A stretch of 51,229 nucleotides of DNA from Pseudanabaena biceps PCC 7429 (GCF_000332215.1 NZ_ALWB01000006.1:1-51229), one strand, 5' to 3'. Positions 34,176 through 42,829 are shown, counted from the stretch's first letter. The notes: generated by a model not told the origin, from the sequence alone. Made by a program: numbers and translations.

Positions 34176-35360
34176 GTGAGTCCCTTTAATTCGCCCTATC
34201 TAACAGCACCAGGTGTCATCCTTCAGGATATTGCCTTAATTCCGAGAGATGACTTAATGACTGGTGTTCCAGTATTTTTAGGTGTCACGGACGCTCAAAG
34301 TAATCATCCAAGCAATCAACTGCTGGAACTTCCTGCAATCCCCCAAATGCTCACTCTCTGGCCGCAATTCTTACAGCTATTTGGAAGATATCCAGTGAGT
34401 GATTATTTGACCCATGCGGTCAGGGGCTTTTTTGAAAATGGTGGACGCTTATGTTATGTCTTACTTTTACCGAATGCTTCCCCAAACGGTACTGCTTTCT
34501 CCATGACCATGGATACCCTCGGTCAGGGCTTACAAACCATTGAAACTCTGGATGCGATTGATCTCGTTTGCGTGCCTGATATCATGCAATTGACTTCCAG
34601 TCGTGAGATCGTGCAGTTACAAGCCTTAGTGCTCGAACACTGCGATCGCATGAGCGATCGCTTTGCCATTCTGGACAGCCTTAACACTGCTAATCTGGAA
34701 GAGATCAATCAACAGCGACAACAGCTTATTGGCAATAACGGCGCAATCTACGGGTCTTGGATTATGGTTGAAACACTTTCATCCCCTATTCCACCCTGTG
34801 GACATATCGCTGGGATTTATGCCCAAAACGATCGCGAAAGTGGAGTGCATCGTGCTCCAGCCAACTATGTCCTCAAAGGTGTTCTAGACATTAGTCTTGC
34901 TTTATCGGCTTCAGATTGGCAAAGCCTTAATATGGAACATGGTGCTGGAGTGAATTGGATTCATAGTTTTAAGAGTCGCGGCATTCGGGTTTGGGGAGCG
35001 AGAACTGTCAGTCAGATTTCTGGCTGGCAATATGTGAATGTTCGTCGCTTAATCATTACCGTTTTGCGATGGGCTGAACATAATCTGATGGGAATTGGGT
35101 TTGAGCCCAATGACATAGCATTATGGACTCGAATTGCACGGGAACTCACCGTTTACTGTGAATCACTTTGGCAAAAAGGTGCACTTCAAGGTCAAGAACC
35201 AGAAGAAGCCTTCTATGTCAAATGCGACGAAGAAACAAACCCTTTAGAGGTTCGCAATGCAGGGCAAGTGGTGGCTGAAGTGGGGCTATCGCCCACAACA
35301 CCCTCAGAGTTTATTGTTATTTCCCTAGTTCATGGAAGTAGCGGTATCACCTTTGCCTAG
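34176..35360 (+). CDS. Contractile sheath protein 2 (phage tail sheath family)
   Basis: A 394-aa sheath paralogue starting at GTG 34176 (MSPFNSPYLTAPGVILQDIA). It shares PPCGHIAGIYAQNDRESGVH, GAGVNWIHSFKSRGIRVWGA, YVNVRRLIITVLRW and EEAFYVKCDEETNPLEVRN with the first sheath but lacks its charged insertion. eCIS often carry two or three sheath paralogues. The minor ones are thought to sit at the baseplate end or cap end. The 69-nt gap before it holds AAGCAAAACGCCCA twice, 25 nt apart. No in-frame ATG exists near the conserved N-terminus, which supports the GTG start. Confidence 0.93.
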   Translation: MSPFNSPYLTAPGVILQDIALIPRDDLMTGVPVFLGVTDAQSNHPSNQLLELPAIPQMLTLWPQFLQLFGRYPVSDYLTHAVRGFFENGGRLCYVLLLPNASPNGTAFSMTMDTLGQGLQTIETLDAIDLVCVPDIMQLTSSREIVQLQALVLEHCDRMSDRFAILDSLNTANLEEINQQRQQLIGNNGAIYGSWIMVETLSSPIPPCGHIAGIYAQNDRESGVHRAPANYVLKGVLDISLALSASDWQSLNMEHGAGVNWIHSFKSRGIRVWGARTVSQISGWQYVNVRRLIITVLRWAEHNLMGIGFEPNDIALWTRIARELTVYCESLWQKGALQGQEPEEAFYVKCDEETNPLEVRNAGQVVAEVGLSPTTPSEFIVISLVHGSSGITFA

Positions 35361-35406
35361 AATGTTATTAATTATTCACTTGTTTTACTAAGGGAGAATA
35401 GATTCC

Positions 35407-35847
35407 ATGCCGAATATTAAAGATACCCACGATCCTTATAACAGTTATAATTTTTGGGTGGAATGGGATGGCATCGTCCATGCTGGATTTCGCGAGTGCA
35501 GTGGTTTGACGGGAACAAGAACCGCTAGTACCTATCGTGAAGGAACCGATAAAAACTTGGCTCAACGTCAACTACCAGGATTGAATAGCTTCGGCAACAT
35601 CAGCTTGAAACGGGGCTTTACAGATAATGATGAGCTGTGGAAGTGGCATCGGAAGCTACTTGATGGTGAAACAGAGAGAAAAAATGTTTCGATTATTTTG
35701 GCTAATGATAAAGGCGAGGAAAAAATTCGTTGGAATTTGGAGAAATGCTGGCCAACTAATTGGAATGGTCCTGAATTTAATGCGACTGGTAGTGAAGTGG
35801 CGATCGAGTCATTAGAACTAGTTCATGAAGGCGTGACTGTTGGTTAA
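35407..35847 (+). CDS. Inner tube protein (Pvc1/Afp1, phage tail tube/gp19 family)
   Basis: A 146-aa protein of normal tube length. It opens DPYNSYNFWVEWDGIVHAGF and continues with FRECSGLTGTRTASTYREG, GNISLKRGFTDNDELWKWHR and a C-terminal VAIESLELVHEGV. These are hallmarks of the Hcp-fold tube of contractile tails. It polymerises into hexameric rings inside the sheath and carries or conducts the cargo. Strong ribosome-binding site AAGGGAGAA before ATG 35407 suits a high-copy structural protein. Confidence 0.95.
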   Translation: MPNIKDTHDPYNSYNFWVEWDGIVHAGFRECSGLTGTRTASTYREGTDKNLAQRQLPGLNSFGNISLKRGFTDNDELWKWHRKLLDGETERKNVSIILANDKGEEKIRWNLEKCWPTNWNGPEFNATGSEVAIESLELVHEGVTVG

Positions 35848-35858
35848 TGAAGTAAAAA

Positions 35859-36221
35859 ATGTATCAAACTGAATTTCCATTTACTTTGCCGCATGGCTAT
35901 ATTGACGCTGAAGGATGCTTGCATCGAGAGGGGGTCATGCGACTCTCCAGAGCCACAGATGAAATTACGCCACTCCGCGATCCTAGAGTACAAAAAAATT
36001 CAGGATATCTAGTGATTATTCTGTTAGCAAGGGTAATCACTAGATTAGGTACGATCGAGCAACTCAATACTAAAATTATCGAGGAGTTGTTTTCAGGTGA
36101 CCTAGCCTATCTTCAAGACTTTTACCAACGAATCAATCGAAGCGGTCATACTCGCTTTCGAGTTGCCTGTCCCCATTGCAACGGTGAATTTGAGGTAGAA
36201 ACTGACCCCGTGGGGGAGTGA
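35859..36221 (+). CDS. 120-aa eCIS protein with C-terminal CxxC (tail assembly / T4-gp28-like candidate)
   Basis: A 120-aa protein that starts FPFTLPHGYIDAEGCLHREG and continues VMRLSRATDEITPLRDPRVQ, a pattern shared by a small protein present after the tube gene in many eCIS and some phage tails. The C-terminus holds Cys104 and Cys107 in RVACPHCNGEFEVE. Only one CxxC is present, plus Cys20, so a zinc site would need further ligands or a dimer. Position between the tube and DUF6760 genes suggests an assembly chaperone or hub component. The stop overlaps the next start as GTGA. Confidence 0.7.
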   Translation: MYQTEFPFTLPHGYIDAEGCLHREGVMRLSRATDEITPLRDPRVQKNSGYLVIILLARVITRLGTIEQLNTKIIEELFSGDLAYLQDFYQRINRSGHTRFRVACPHCNGEFEVETDPVGE

Positions 36222-36394
36222 CATGCTACCCCCACAAGCGTTTGCTAGAGGAGGTAGCATACCTTTCCTATCATTTTCATTGGTCTTACGAAAACGTTCT
36301 CAACATGGAGCATTGGGAGCGACAACAATGGGTTTCTCAAGTTGCGCAGATTAATCAACAAATTAACCAGCAATCGCATCAAGGTCGCTCATAA
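36218..36394 (+). CDS. Small DUF6760-like eCIS protein, 58 aa
   Basis: A short frame starting at GTG 36218 and overlapping the upstream stop (GTGA). It encodes MTCYPHKRLLEEVAYLSYHF followed by HWSYENVLNMEHWERQQWV and a Gln-rich tail. The LLEEVAYLxYHFHW...MEHxERxxWV pattern matches the DUF6760 family, a tiny protein typical of eCIS and related phage-like clusters at exactly this place between tube genes. It corresponds in size and position to Afp6. It has no ATG in frame before residue 30. An 8-bp inverted repeat ATGCTACC/GGTAGCAT (36223-36230, 36253-36260) covers its first codons and may limit its translation. Confidence 0.8.
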   Translation: MTCYPHKRLLEEVAYLSYHFHWSYENVLNMEHWERQQWVSQVAQINQQINQQSHQGRS

Positions 36395-36396
36395 AT

Positions 36397-36473
36397 TTGA
36401 GATTGATTTTTTGAGATTGATTTTTTGAGATTGATTTTGTGAGATTGATTTTGTGAGATTGATTTTGTGAGAT
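36397..36473. repeat. 14-bp tandem repeat, five copies
   Basis: Unit KTGAGATTGATTTT (K = T in the first three copies, G in the last two). It is repeated five times from 36397 to 36466, with a further half copy, starting 2 nt after the DUF6760 stop. Each copy contains stop codons, so it is not coding. It lies between the small protein and the second tube gene. Confidence 0.9.
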
Positions 36474-36516
36474 CGCAGATTGTTTTTTACTTACTGTTTG
36501 TATATTAGGTTAGATA

Positions 36517-36975
36517 ATGGGAAGCTCTCAAAAAAAAGGAGGGAAAGAAAAACCTCGCGATCCTTATATGGCTTTCAATTTTGCAGTTGAAATTGAAGGC
36601 TTAACGGTTGGTGGATTCTCTGAGGTGATTGGCTTAAGTGGTAAGTTGGAGCTTGAGTCCTATGTTGAAGGTGGAGTCAATCATCACATTCACCGCTTTC
36701 CTAAGCAAATGGATTATCCGAATTTAGTGTTAGTTCGAGGTTTAACGGAAAGAGACGATCTTTGGAAATGGTATGAGGATGTGACGAGAGGGAAAATTCG
36801 TTTGCAAAATGGCACGATTATCTTAAAAGATAGTCAGCAATCAAAAGTGATGGCTTGGAATTTTAAAAAAGCCTATCCCGTGGCATGGGAAGGACCCCAA
36901 CTAAATGCCACAAATGCAACAGAAGTGGCTTTTGAGCGTATGGAATTAGTCCATAGAGGTATTTATAAAGCTTAG
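36517..36975 (+). CDS. Second tube protein (Pvc5/Afp5-like, tube-baseplate adaptor)
   Basis: A 152-aa protein of the same Hcp-like fold as the main tube. It has DPYMAFNFAVEIEGLTVGGF, EVIGLSGKLELESYVEGGVN, LVLVRGLTERDDLWKWYEDV and a final EVAFERMELVHRGIY. In PVC particles the Pvc5-type tube protein makes a ring joining the tube to the spike and baseplate. The N-terminus begins with a Lys-rich stretch (SSQKKGGKEKPR) that the main tube lacks. It precedes the 943-aa protein and the LysM baseplate gene, the normal Afp5-Afp7 order. Confidence 0.92.
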   Translation: MGSSQKKGGKEKPRDPYMAFNFAVEIEGLTVGGFSEVIGLSGKLELESYVEGGVNHHIHRFPKQMDYPNLVLVRGLTERDDLWKWYEDVTRGKIRLQNGTIILKDSQQSKVMAWNFKKAYPVAWEGPQLNATNATEVAFERMELVHRGIYKA

Positions 36976-37091
36976 AGTTTTAGATTTGAGTTTTAGATTT
37001 GTTTTTTGTGCTTTTTCTTGACATTACTTGAAATTACTTAAAATTACTTGGCATTAATTAGCATCAATCAATGTATGAATTTTAAAAATGT

Positions 37092-39923
37092 ATGAATTTT
37101 GATCCTCGACTTGTACAACGTTTGACTCGACCCTTAAAACATCCTGGTGTAACTAATCATCGGATGTCTGAGGGTTTGCTTGAACGTTTTCAAGTTTTAG
37201 CAAATCGTTTGCCATTGTTGGATCGTCAAATGAGCCGCTGGTCAACGGTTGTGGAATTAGATGCCGAACAAGTGCCCATTGTTTATGCTCAAAGTTTTGA
37301 AGGCGATCTAGATGATCTACAGGAGAATTTAGTAGGAACAAAACAAGAGATGCGATCGCCTGCTCAAAAAAATGTAAAAAATGCCGATTTGCCCAAGCAA
37401 ATCTCACCAAGTTCAATCGACTCAGGGGAAGCGGCTGGATTTGTCCCTGCGATCGCATCATCAGCACCCGAATTATCCTCAGAATTATCTTTTGTGCAGC
37501 TTCCACAAAACTCAGATTCTAAATCAACAATTGAGCGAGGGTTGCCCATACCTTCAGAACCATCCTTACCAAAAGCATCTAGTTTGGTTACAAATTTGCT
37601 TACGGATTTGCCTACAGATATTTCTACAGAAGCAATACCAACCGCGCCGAAGATTCCGAGCATTCCCATCGTACCGTTAGTTTCTAATGCTCAGCCTGAA
37701 ATCGCTCAAGTTCCAATTCAAGACTCAGTTCAAGCTCCAATTCAAGACTCAGTTCAAGCCCCAATTCAGGCTTTAGTTCTACCCTCAATTCAACCCTTGG
37801 GTATTCAAGCTGTCAGTGAGAATGTTATTCAAGCTCGGTATGATCGCTCTCCTCCAAGTATTAGCCACGCGATCGAAAACAGCACAGATGCGATAGGATT
37901 AGCGATCGCTAATCCTATCGCTAAACCGCTCGCTACTCAGGTTGATTCCGCATCAGACGAAAGGATCGTAGTTCAGGAGGAGATCTCATCAAGCCCAATC
38001 GCCTCAGGAGAAGCATCTGTAACGCTAATTCCCGCGATCGCGGAGATCCCGCCTGCCATGATTGGTGTTGTGGATATGCCAATAATTCCAGCACAATGGG
38101 AATCTGGGTCAGTGACAAGTAAGATGAGTATTGTTACCGCGATCGCTACTGGGAGTGATTCTGCATTAGATGTAAGTCTCGTAATGCAGGAAATCTCATC
38201 AAATGCAACTAACGCGATCGCGGAGACTACACCACTCACAATCAATACAGTAAGTGAACCTGTAATTCAAGCCAAGGAGGATTTGAGTACAAAGGCAAGA
38301 TCCCCAATTGTTCCCTTATCCGCGCCAATTTCAGAGCTAATTGCAAAACCAATTTCAGAACCAATTTCAGAGCCAATTAGTTTTAATTCAGCGATCGCAC
38401 CTTCAGAACAAGAGCTATCCCAAGAATTATCCTTGGTACAGTCTCCCCAAAGCTCAGATGCTACGCTGATGGGACAAAGGTTAATTGCCGATCTTCCCCA
38501 GATCCCGATCGTTACGATATTAAATCCGCCGCCTACCTTATCATCAAAGCCTTTGAGTTTTCCTGCAAACATAGACTTAGATATAGACTCAGGTAGAGAC
38601 TCAGAGCGATCGGAGCAACAAATATCATCCTTACAAGTCCCACAAATCAATACTGCCAATACTGAGCCTGTTGAGATCCCTCCAACAATTGTGCAGGTAG
38701 CTTCTGAAGCTCAGCCTGAGATTCTTCAACCCTTGGTTATGCAACCTGTTAATGATGGTGTTATTCAGGCTCGGTATGATAGCGCGGCTTCCAGTACCAT
38801 CAATGCTCAACCTTTGTTAGCCAGTTTGCCTGAAGTCTCAGAAATTCCATGGACATCCCCTAACGATTCCCAGAACTCAATGCCCATAGTTAACGCTGAC
38901 CCCATTGTCTTATCACTACCGTCAATAGGCACAAGCATTGCAAGTTCTACCTTTGAGCCTCCAACTCTCTTTAAGGTTAGCAAGATTGATACCCAGACTA
39001 CTCAAAATTCGCCCGATTCTCTAGTTCCCAGAACTATTCAGGAGCCAAGCTTGTTTGAGCAAACAAACATAGAATTACCTACAGTTCATCCTAGTTTTAC
39101 AACTCAAAATGTAGACAATTCCACAATTGAAAATGCTACAATGCCCTCTGCACAAACAAGTTATTCATCTCAAGATAGCTTGATGTTTACAGCATCAAAT
39201 ACCACTCCAGTCAATGTGAATAAAGCGGATAAAGCGGATAAAGCAAATAAAATAGTTACTATTTCCATTAATCCCAACGCAAAAAAATCCCCTGATGCAA
39301 TACCAAGCAACAATCCTCAAAAACAACTAAAATCTTCTCCCCTGCAAACTCCAATAGTTAGAGAAAAAGTTTCTACTTCTAATTTTGCACTATCTTTAGC
39401 AAGGGAGACTAATCAGATTTCTCAGCCCATTGTGATTTCTACTAACAACAATTTTGTTGCGCCATCTTCCGTCGCATCCTCTGCTCAATCCCCCACTTTG
39501 CCGACAGTTCAAGCAATAGTAGAAATCTCTGAACAAACCTTTGAACCTCTACTTTTATCCCGTCATAATGCTTCTAATTCAACATCAGAAATGGCAGGAA
39601 ATCATCCAAATCAGAGTATCCCCAAGGCAAGGGCGATCGCTAACTCTAGTAATAGATCTACTTACCCTACTTCAAACTCATCAACCCCGAATAATCCATC
39701 TACGCAATTACCTCCAGTACATTCCGCCGCTACCACCAATAACTTTAATCCAGATCCCCCCACCCTGATGAGACCTCAAAATATCCAATTAGAGGAAGCA
39801 AGGAGCGCAAACACAATTAACATGGATTTAAACATGGACTTATTAGTAGCACAAGTAGAACGAAAAATAATCAAGCGCCTCATTGTTGAAGGTGAACGAA
39901 GAGGAAAACGAAAATGGCTCTAG
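37092..39923 (+). CDS. 943-aa low-complexity repeat protein of the eCIS operon
   Basis: The first 90 residues look folded (RLTRPLKHPGVTNHRMSEGL, LLERFQVLANRLPLLDRQMS). About 800 Ser/Pro/Ile/Gln-rich residues follow, with no Cys or Trp clusters and an apparent lack of globular structure. A basic helical tail ends the protein (DLNMDLLVAQVERKIIKRLI, then VEGERRGKRKWL). Degenerate modules recur: VIQARYD at 37824 and again at 38760, IIPAQWES and VIQAKED between them, SGEA near 37430 and 38010, SELSFVQ/SQELSLVQ. Shorter direct repeats are QDSVQAPI and PISEP. It lies between the second tube gene and the LysM gene and overlaps the latter by 10 nt. Most eCIS have an uncharacterised gene here. A length-determining, scaffold or cargo-tether role is conceivable but unproven. 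Confidence 0.75.
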   Translation: MNFDPRLVQRLTRPLKHPGVTNHRMSEGLLERFQVLANRLPLLDRQMSRWSTVVELDAEQVPIVYAQSFEGDLDDLQENLVGTKQEMRSPAQKNVKNADLPKQISPSSIDSGEAAGFVPAIASSAPELSSELSFVQLPQNSDSKSTIERGLPIPSEPSLPKASSLVTNLLTDLPTDISTEAIPTAPKIPSIPIVPLVSNAQPEIAQVPIQDSVQAPIQDSVQAPIQALVLPSIQPLGIQAVSENVIQARYDRSPPSISHAIENSTDAIGLAIANPIAKPLATQVDSASDERIVVQEEISSSPIASGEASVTLIPAIAEIPPAMIGVVDMPIIPAQWESGSVTSKMSIVTAIATGSDSALDVSLVMQEISSNATNAIAETTPLTINTVSEPVIQAKEDLSTKARSPIVPLSAPISELIAKPISEPISEPISFNSAIAPSEQELSQELSLVQSPQSSDATLMGQRLIADLPQIPIVTILNPPPTLSSKPLSFPANIDLDIDSGRDSERSEQQISSLQVPQINTANTEPVEIPPTIVQVASEAQPEILQPLVMQPVNDGVIQARYDSAASSTINAQPLLASLPEVSEIPWTSPNDSQNSMPIVNADPIVLSLPSIGTSIASSTFEPPTLFKVSKIDTQTTQNSPDSLVPRTIQEPSLFEQTNIELPTVHPSFTTQNVDNSTIENATMPSAQTSYSSQDSLMFTASNTTPVNVNKADKADKANKIVTISINPNAKKSPDAIPSNNPQKQLKSSPLQTPIVREKVSTSNFALSLARETNQISQPIVISTNNNFVAPSSVASSAQSPTLPTVQAIVEISEQTFEPLLLSRHNASNSTSEMAGNHPNQSIPKARAIANSSNRSTYPTSNSSTPNNPSTQLPPVHSAATTNNFNPDPPTLMRPQNIQLEEARSANTINMDLNMDLLVAQVERKIIKRLIVEGERRGKRKWL

Positions 39924-40561
39924 AGAAATTAAAAATTAAGGCTGAAAGAGATCAAGAGGGTGATTTCGCTGAGGAAATCGAAGTGCTTTTTAATCCAAAC
40001 CAGCTCCAAATTGACAAAACAGGTTGGCGATTAGGTGATGGCTATCCTGTTGCGGCTAATGAACTAGCAACTTTAACAATTAATCTATTTTTTGATACGA
40101 CTCTAAGCGGATCTCCTCCAGAAAACGTACAAAAGCATACGAAAAAAATCTTCAATTTAACCCATCCTAAAATTGGTACAGATACAAAGCGCCCCCCTCG
40201 TTGTAAATTGATTTGGGGAAAAATTGGTGGCAATGACAGTGTCTTACTGCCCGATGGTTTTTTAGAAAGAGTGAGTAAAACCTTAACTCATTTTCTAGAA
40301 GACGGAACCCCAGTCAGGGCTACCTTAAATTGTACTTTTCGAGAATGGGCAGATTTAGAAAAACGGAGAAAGGAAGCCAATCTAATTGACGATCCTGTCC
40401 GCATTGTCCGTCGAGGTGAAACATTAAGCAGTATTGCCAATGAAGAATATGGCGATCCTGCATTATGGCGAATTATTGCCAATGAAAATAATCTCATCAA
40501 TCCCCGTTCCTTACCTCCAGGAATGGTCTTAACTATTCCCCCATTGAGAATTTCCTACTAA
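39914..40561 (+). CDS. LysM baseplate protein (Pvc7/Afp7-like)
   Basis: A 215-aa protein. The N-terminal domain has EVLFNPNQLQIDKTGWRLG and LTINLFFDTTLSG, typical of the Afp7/gp53 group. The C-terminal 45 residues form a LysM motif (RIVRRGETLSSIANEEYGDP, then LPPGMVLTIPP). In PVC the equivalent links the tube-spike hub to the baseplate wedges. LysM here is a structural fold rather than proof of peptidoglycan binding. The start overlaps the preceding gene, with GAGGAAAA as ribosome-binding site. Confidence 0.92.
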   Translation: MALEKLKIKAERDQEGDFAEEIEVLFNPNQLQIDKTGWRLGDGYPVAANELATLTINLFFDTTLSGSPPENVQKHTKKIFNLTHPKIGTDTKRPPRCKLIWGKIGGNDSVLLPDGFLERVSKTLTHFLEDGTPVRATLNCTFREWADLEKRRKEANLIDDPVRIVRRGETLSSIANEEYGDPALWRIIANENNLINPRSLPPGMVLTIPPLRISY

Positions 40562-40610
40562 AAGTTCACCTATAAAAACCATACAAAAATTAACCAAATA
40601 ATAGTAATCA

Positions 40611-41678
40611 ATGTCTGAATATTCTGGTGTTAAAACGCTATCTCCTAATGTCGAAGTCCTGATTCAAGGACAAAAATTATCGACGAAATCTGATGCCGAT
40701 CTTCTGGAAGTAACAGTATTTGAAGATATTGATGCTCCCAGCATGTTCACCTTGGAGTTTCTAAGCTGGGATCTAGCAAAAAGTAAGTTTACATGGATTG
40801 ATGACAGTCTATTTGATATTGGGAATGAAGTCGAAATAAAAATGGGTTATCAAAATACAGTTAAAACTGTTATTTTTGGTGAAATTACAGGATTAGAGCC
40901 AGAATTTAGTCAAGGGGCTACTCCTAGACTAGTAGTACGAGGGCATGATCTAAGACATCGACTTTTACGCGGCTCAAAGACTAAATCATTTACCAAAATG
41001 AAAGATAGCGAAATTTTCAGTGATATTGCAAGAGCGAGAAATTTAACGCCCAAAGTTAAAGATAGTGAAGTTAAGCATGATTATGTTTTGCAACATAATC
41101 AAACGGATTGGGATTTTTTAAAAAGTCGAGCTGAACGGATTGGTTATGAAATAGTCATTGAGAAAAAAAATATTTTTTTTCAACCTCCTCAGATTGATAG
41201 TCAAAAAGTATTAACCCTAAAATTCAAAGAGGGTTTAAGTGAGTTTTTTCCTCGTTTGAGTACGATGAATCAAGTTGAAAAGGTAGAGGTACGGGGGTGG
41301 CTACCAGATGATAAAAAGGAGACCTTAGGGAAAGCAGCCGCAGGGAAGGAGGGCAGTAAGATGTCTGGTAAGAAAACGGGACCGCAAGTGGTCGATAGTT
41401 TTGGCTCTTCGACTGCTACGATTGTGCATCAACCGATTAAAACCAAAGCAGAAGCAGATCAAATTGCTCTAGGACAGTTTAAAGATATGGCTCTTGCCTA
41501 TATCACTGCTGAAGGAACCTGTGCTGGCAATCCTACTTTACAAATTGCCAAAGTCATTGATATTCAAGAGGTAGGCAAACGGTTTAGTGGACTCTACTAT
41601 GTGACTTCAACGGAGCATCACTATAGTCACAAATCAGGTTATCAAACATCATTTACCGCAAGGAGAACAGCATCATGA
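40611..41678 (+). CDS. VgrG N-terminal half / late control D-like hub protein (Pvc8 part 1)
   Basis: A 355-aa protein with the gp27-like hub architecture: EVTVFEDIDAPSMFTLEFLS, FDIGNEVEIKMGYQN, IFGEITGLEPEFSQGATPRL, then VVRGHDLRHRLLRG. The middle reads YVLQHNQTDWDFLKSRAERI, as in phage late control D and VgrG. The sequence ends with YVTSTEHHYSHKSGYQTSFT at the domain border. It forms the trimeric hub on which the spike sits. The spike part is a separate gene overlapping by 4 nt, so the VgrG is split in two, as in many eCIS and in phage gpD/gpV pairs. Confidence 0.92.
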   Translation: MSEYSGVKTLSPNVEVLIQGQKLSTKSDADLLEVTVFEDIDAPSMFTLEFLSWDLAKSKFTWIDDSLFDIGNEVEIKMGYQNTVKTVIFGEITGLEPEFSQGATPRLVVRGHDLRHRLLRGSKTKSFTKMKDSEIFSDIARARNLTPKVKDSEVKHDYVLQHNQTDWDFLKSRAERIGYEIVIEKKNIFFQPPQIDSQKVLTLKFKEGLSEFFPRLSTMNQVEKVEVRGWLPDDKKETLGKAAAGKEGSKMSGKKTGPQVVDSFGSSTATIVHQPIKTKAEADQIALGQFKDMALAYITAEGTCAGNPTLQIAKVIDIQEVGKRFSGLYYVTSTEHHYSHKSGYQTSFTARRTAS

Positions 41679-42382
41679 TGGGATTGGATTTATTGATTCC
41701 TGAGGATCGAACAGCCAGATTTTATGGTGTTACGATCGCTATAGTTACAAATATTAAAGATGATGATGGTCTAGGTCGGGTAAAGGTTAAATTTCCTTGG
41801 TTGACAGATGATGATGAAAGTCCTTGGGCGCGGGTAATGACCCCGATGGCAGGGGACGATCGCGGCTTTTATTTTTTACCTGAAGTGGATGATGAAGTGT
41901 TAGTTGCCTTTGAGCATGGGGATATGGCTTTTCCCTATATTTTAGGAAGCTTATGGAATGGCAAGGATAAACCGCCCGAAAAGAATGATGATGGTAAAAA
42001 TAATAAGCGTTTCATTAAATCTCGTAGTGGTCATATGATTATTTTTGATGACACTAAGGATAAAGAAAAATTCATTATTCAGGATAAAAGTGGCAAGAAT
42101 AAAATTACGATTGATTGCGAAGAAGACTCCATGCAGATTGAAGTTGAAAAAGACTTAATTATTAAGGCTAAGGGCAAAGTTTCCATTAAAAGTAGTGACA
42201 ATGATATAGTACTGGAATGTAAAAATTTAGAGCTTAAAACCGAACAGGATGTCAAGATTAATGCTGGTTCTAATTGTAATATTCAAGCAAAAATGAAGGG
42301 GGAATTCAGTTCCAAATCTGGGCTTGAGTTGAACTGTTCGGCAGGGGTAAAGGTAAATAACGGGGCGTTGGAGGTGATGTAA
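41675..42382 (+). CDS. Spike protein, baseplate assembly protein V / VgrG C-terminal half (Pvc8 part 2)
   Basis: A 235-aa protein. An OB-fold of the gp5/VgrG type runs from YGVTIAIVTNIKDDDGLGRV through KVKFPWLTDDDESPWARVM to DDEVLVAFEHGDMAFPYILG. After RSGHMIIFDDTKDKEKFIIQ comes a run of short alternating strands (IEVEKDLIIKAKGKVSIKSS) expected to form the trimeric beta-helical needle. Ribosome-binding site AAGGAGAAC lies within the end of the preceding gene. With the PAAR-like tip it would pierce the target membrane. Confidence 0.93.
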   Translation: MMGLDLLIPEDRTARFYGVTIAIVTNIKDDDGLGRVKVKFPWLTDDDESPWARVMTPMAGDDRGFYFLPEVDDEVLVAFEHGDMAFPYILGSLWNGKDKPPEKNDDGKNNKRFIKSRSGHMIIFDDTKDKEKFIIQDKSGKNKITIDCEEDSMQIEVEKDLIIKAKGKVSIKSSDNDIVLECKNLELKTEQDVKINAGSNCNIQAKMKGEFSSKSGLELNCSAGVKVNNGALEVM

Positions 42383-42768
42383 TGGATATTGATTTTTTAG
42401 GGGTTGGTTGGTCATTACCGATCCAATTAGATCAAACACAGCAGATCCAGACTGCAAAATATGAAGCGGCAGTACGTCAATCCATTTGGGCTATTCTTAG
42501 TACTGCGCGCGGCGAACGGTTAATGCGTCCTGATTTTGGTTGTCGGATTCACGATCATATTTTTGCGCCGAATACGGCAGGAACGGTAGGGCAAATTATT
42601 AGTGACGTAAGAGCCGCCTTAATTGAATGGGAACCTCGTATTGATGTCTTAGATATTGAGTTATTGCCGCAATTTACTCACCCGAACTTGTTACAAATTT
42701 CGATTAATTATCAAGTCCGAACGACAACGAATGAGTTTAACCTTGTCTATCCCTTTTATCTCCAGTAA
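42382..42768 (+). CDS. GPW/gp25-family baseplate protein (Pvc9/Afp9)
   Basis: A 128-aa protein with the gp25 signature: an N-terminal DIDFLGVGWSLPIQ, SIWAILSTARGERLMRPDFG in the core, and VRAALIEWEPRIDVLDIEL after it. In T4 and in eCIS, gp25 starts sheath assembly and joins the wedge proteins to the first sheath ring. The ATG overlaps the preceding TAA (TAATG), with GGAGGTGAT upstream, so translation is coupled. The last four codons and stop belong to the first copy of a 14-bp tandem repeat. Confidence 0.95.
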   Translation: MDIDFLGVGWSLPIQLDQTQQIQTAKYEAAVRQSIWAILSTARGERLMRPDFGCRIHDHIFAPNTAGTVGQIISDVRAALIEWEPRIDVLDIELLPQFTHPNLLQISINYQVRTTTNEFNLVYPFYLQ

Positions 42769-42824
42769 TTTATCTCCAGTAATTTATCTCCAGTAATTTA
42801 TCTCCAGTAATTTATCTCCAGTAA
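42755..42824. repeat. 14-bp tandem repeat, five perfect copies, including a stop codon
   Basis: Unit TTTATCTCCAGTAA, five identical copies. The first is the 3' end of the gp25 gene, with TAA at 42766-42768. The other four fill the gap up to 6 nt before the next ATG. No clear ribosome-binding site lies between the array and the start of the 1229-aa gene. Confidence 0.95.
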
Positions 42825-42829
42825 AAGAT

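Noticed and set aside
36397-36473. Regularly spaced repeats suggesting a CRISPR array
   Set aside because: Units are 14 bp and directly adjacent with no spacers; no cas genes are present. It is a simple tandem repeat.
37364-38659. Several minus-strand ORFs under the 943-aa gene
   Set aside because: They are shadows of low-complexity coding sequence. The sense frame is open for 943 codons, with a folded N-terminus and overlap coupling to the LysM gene.
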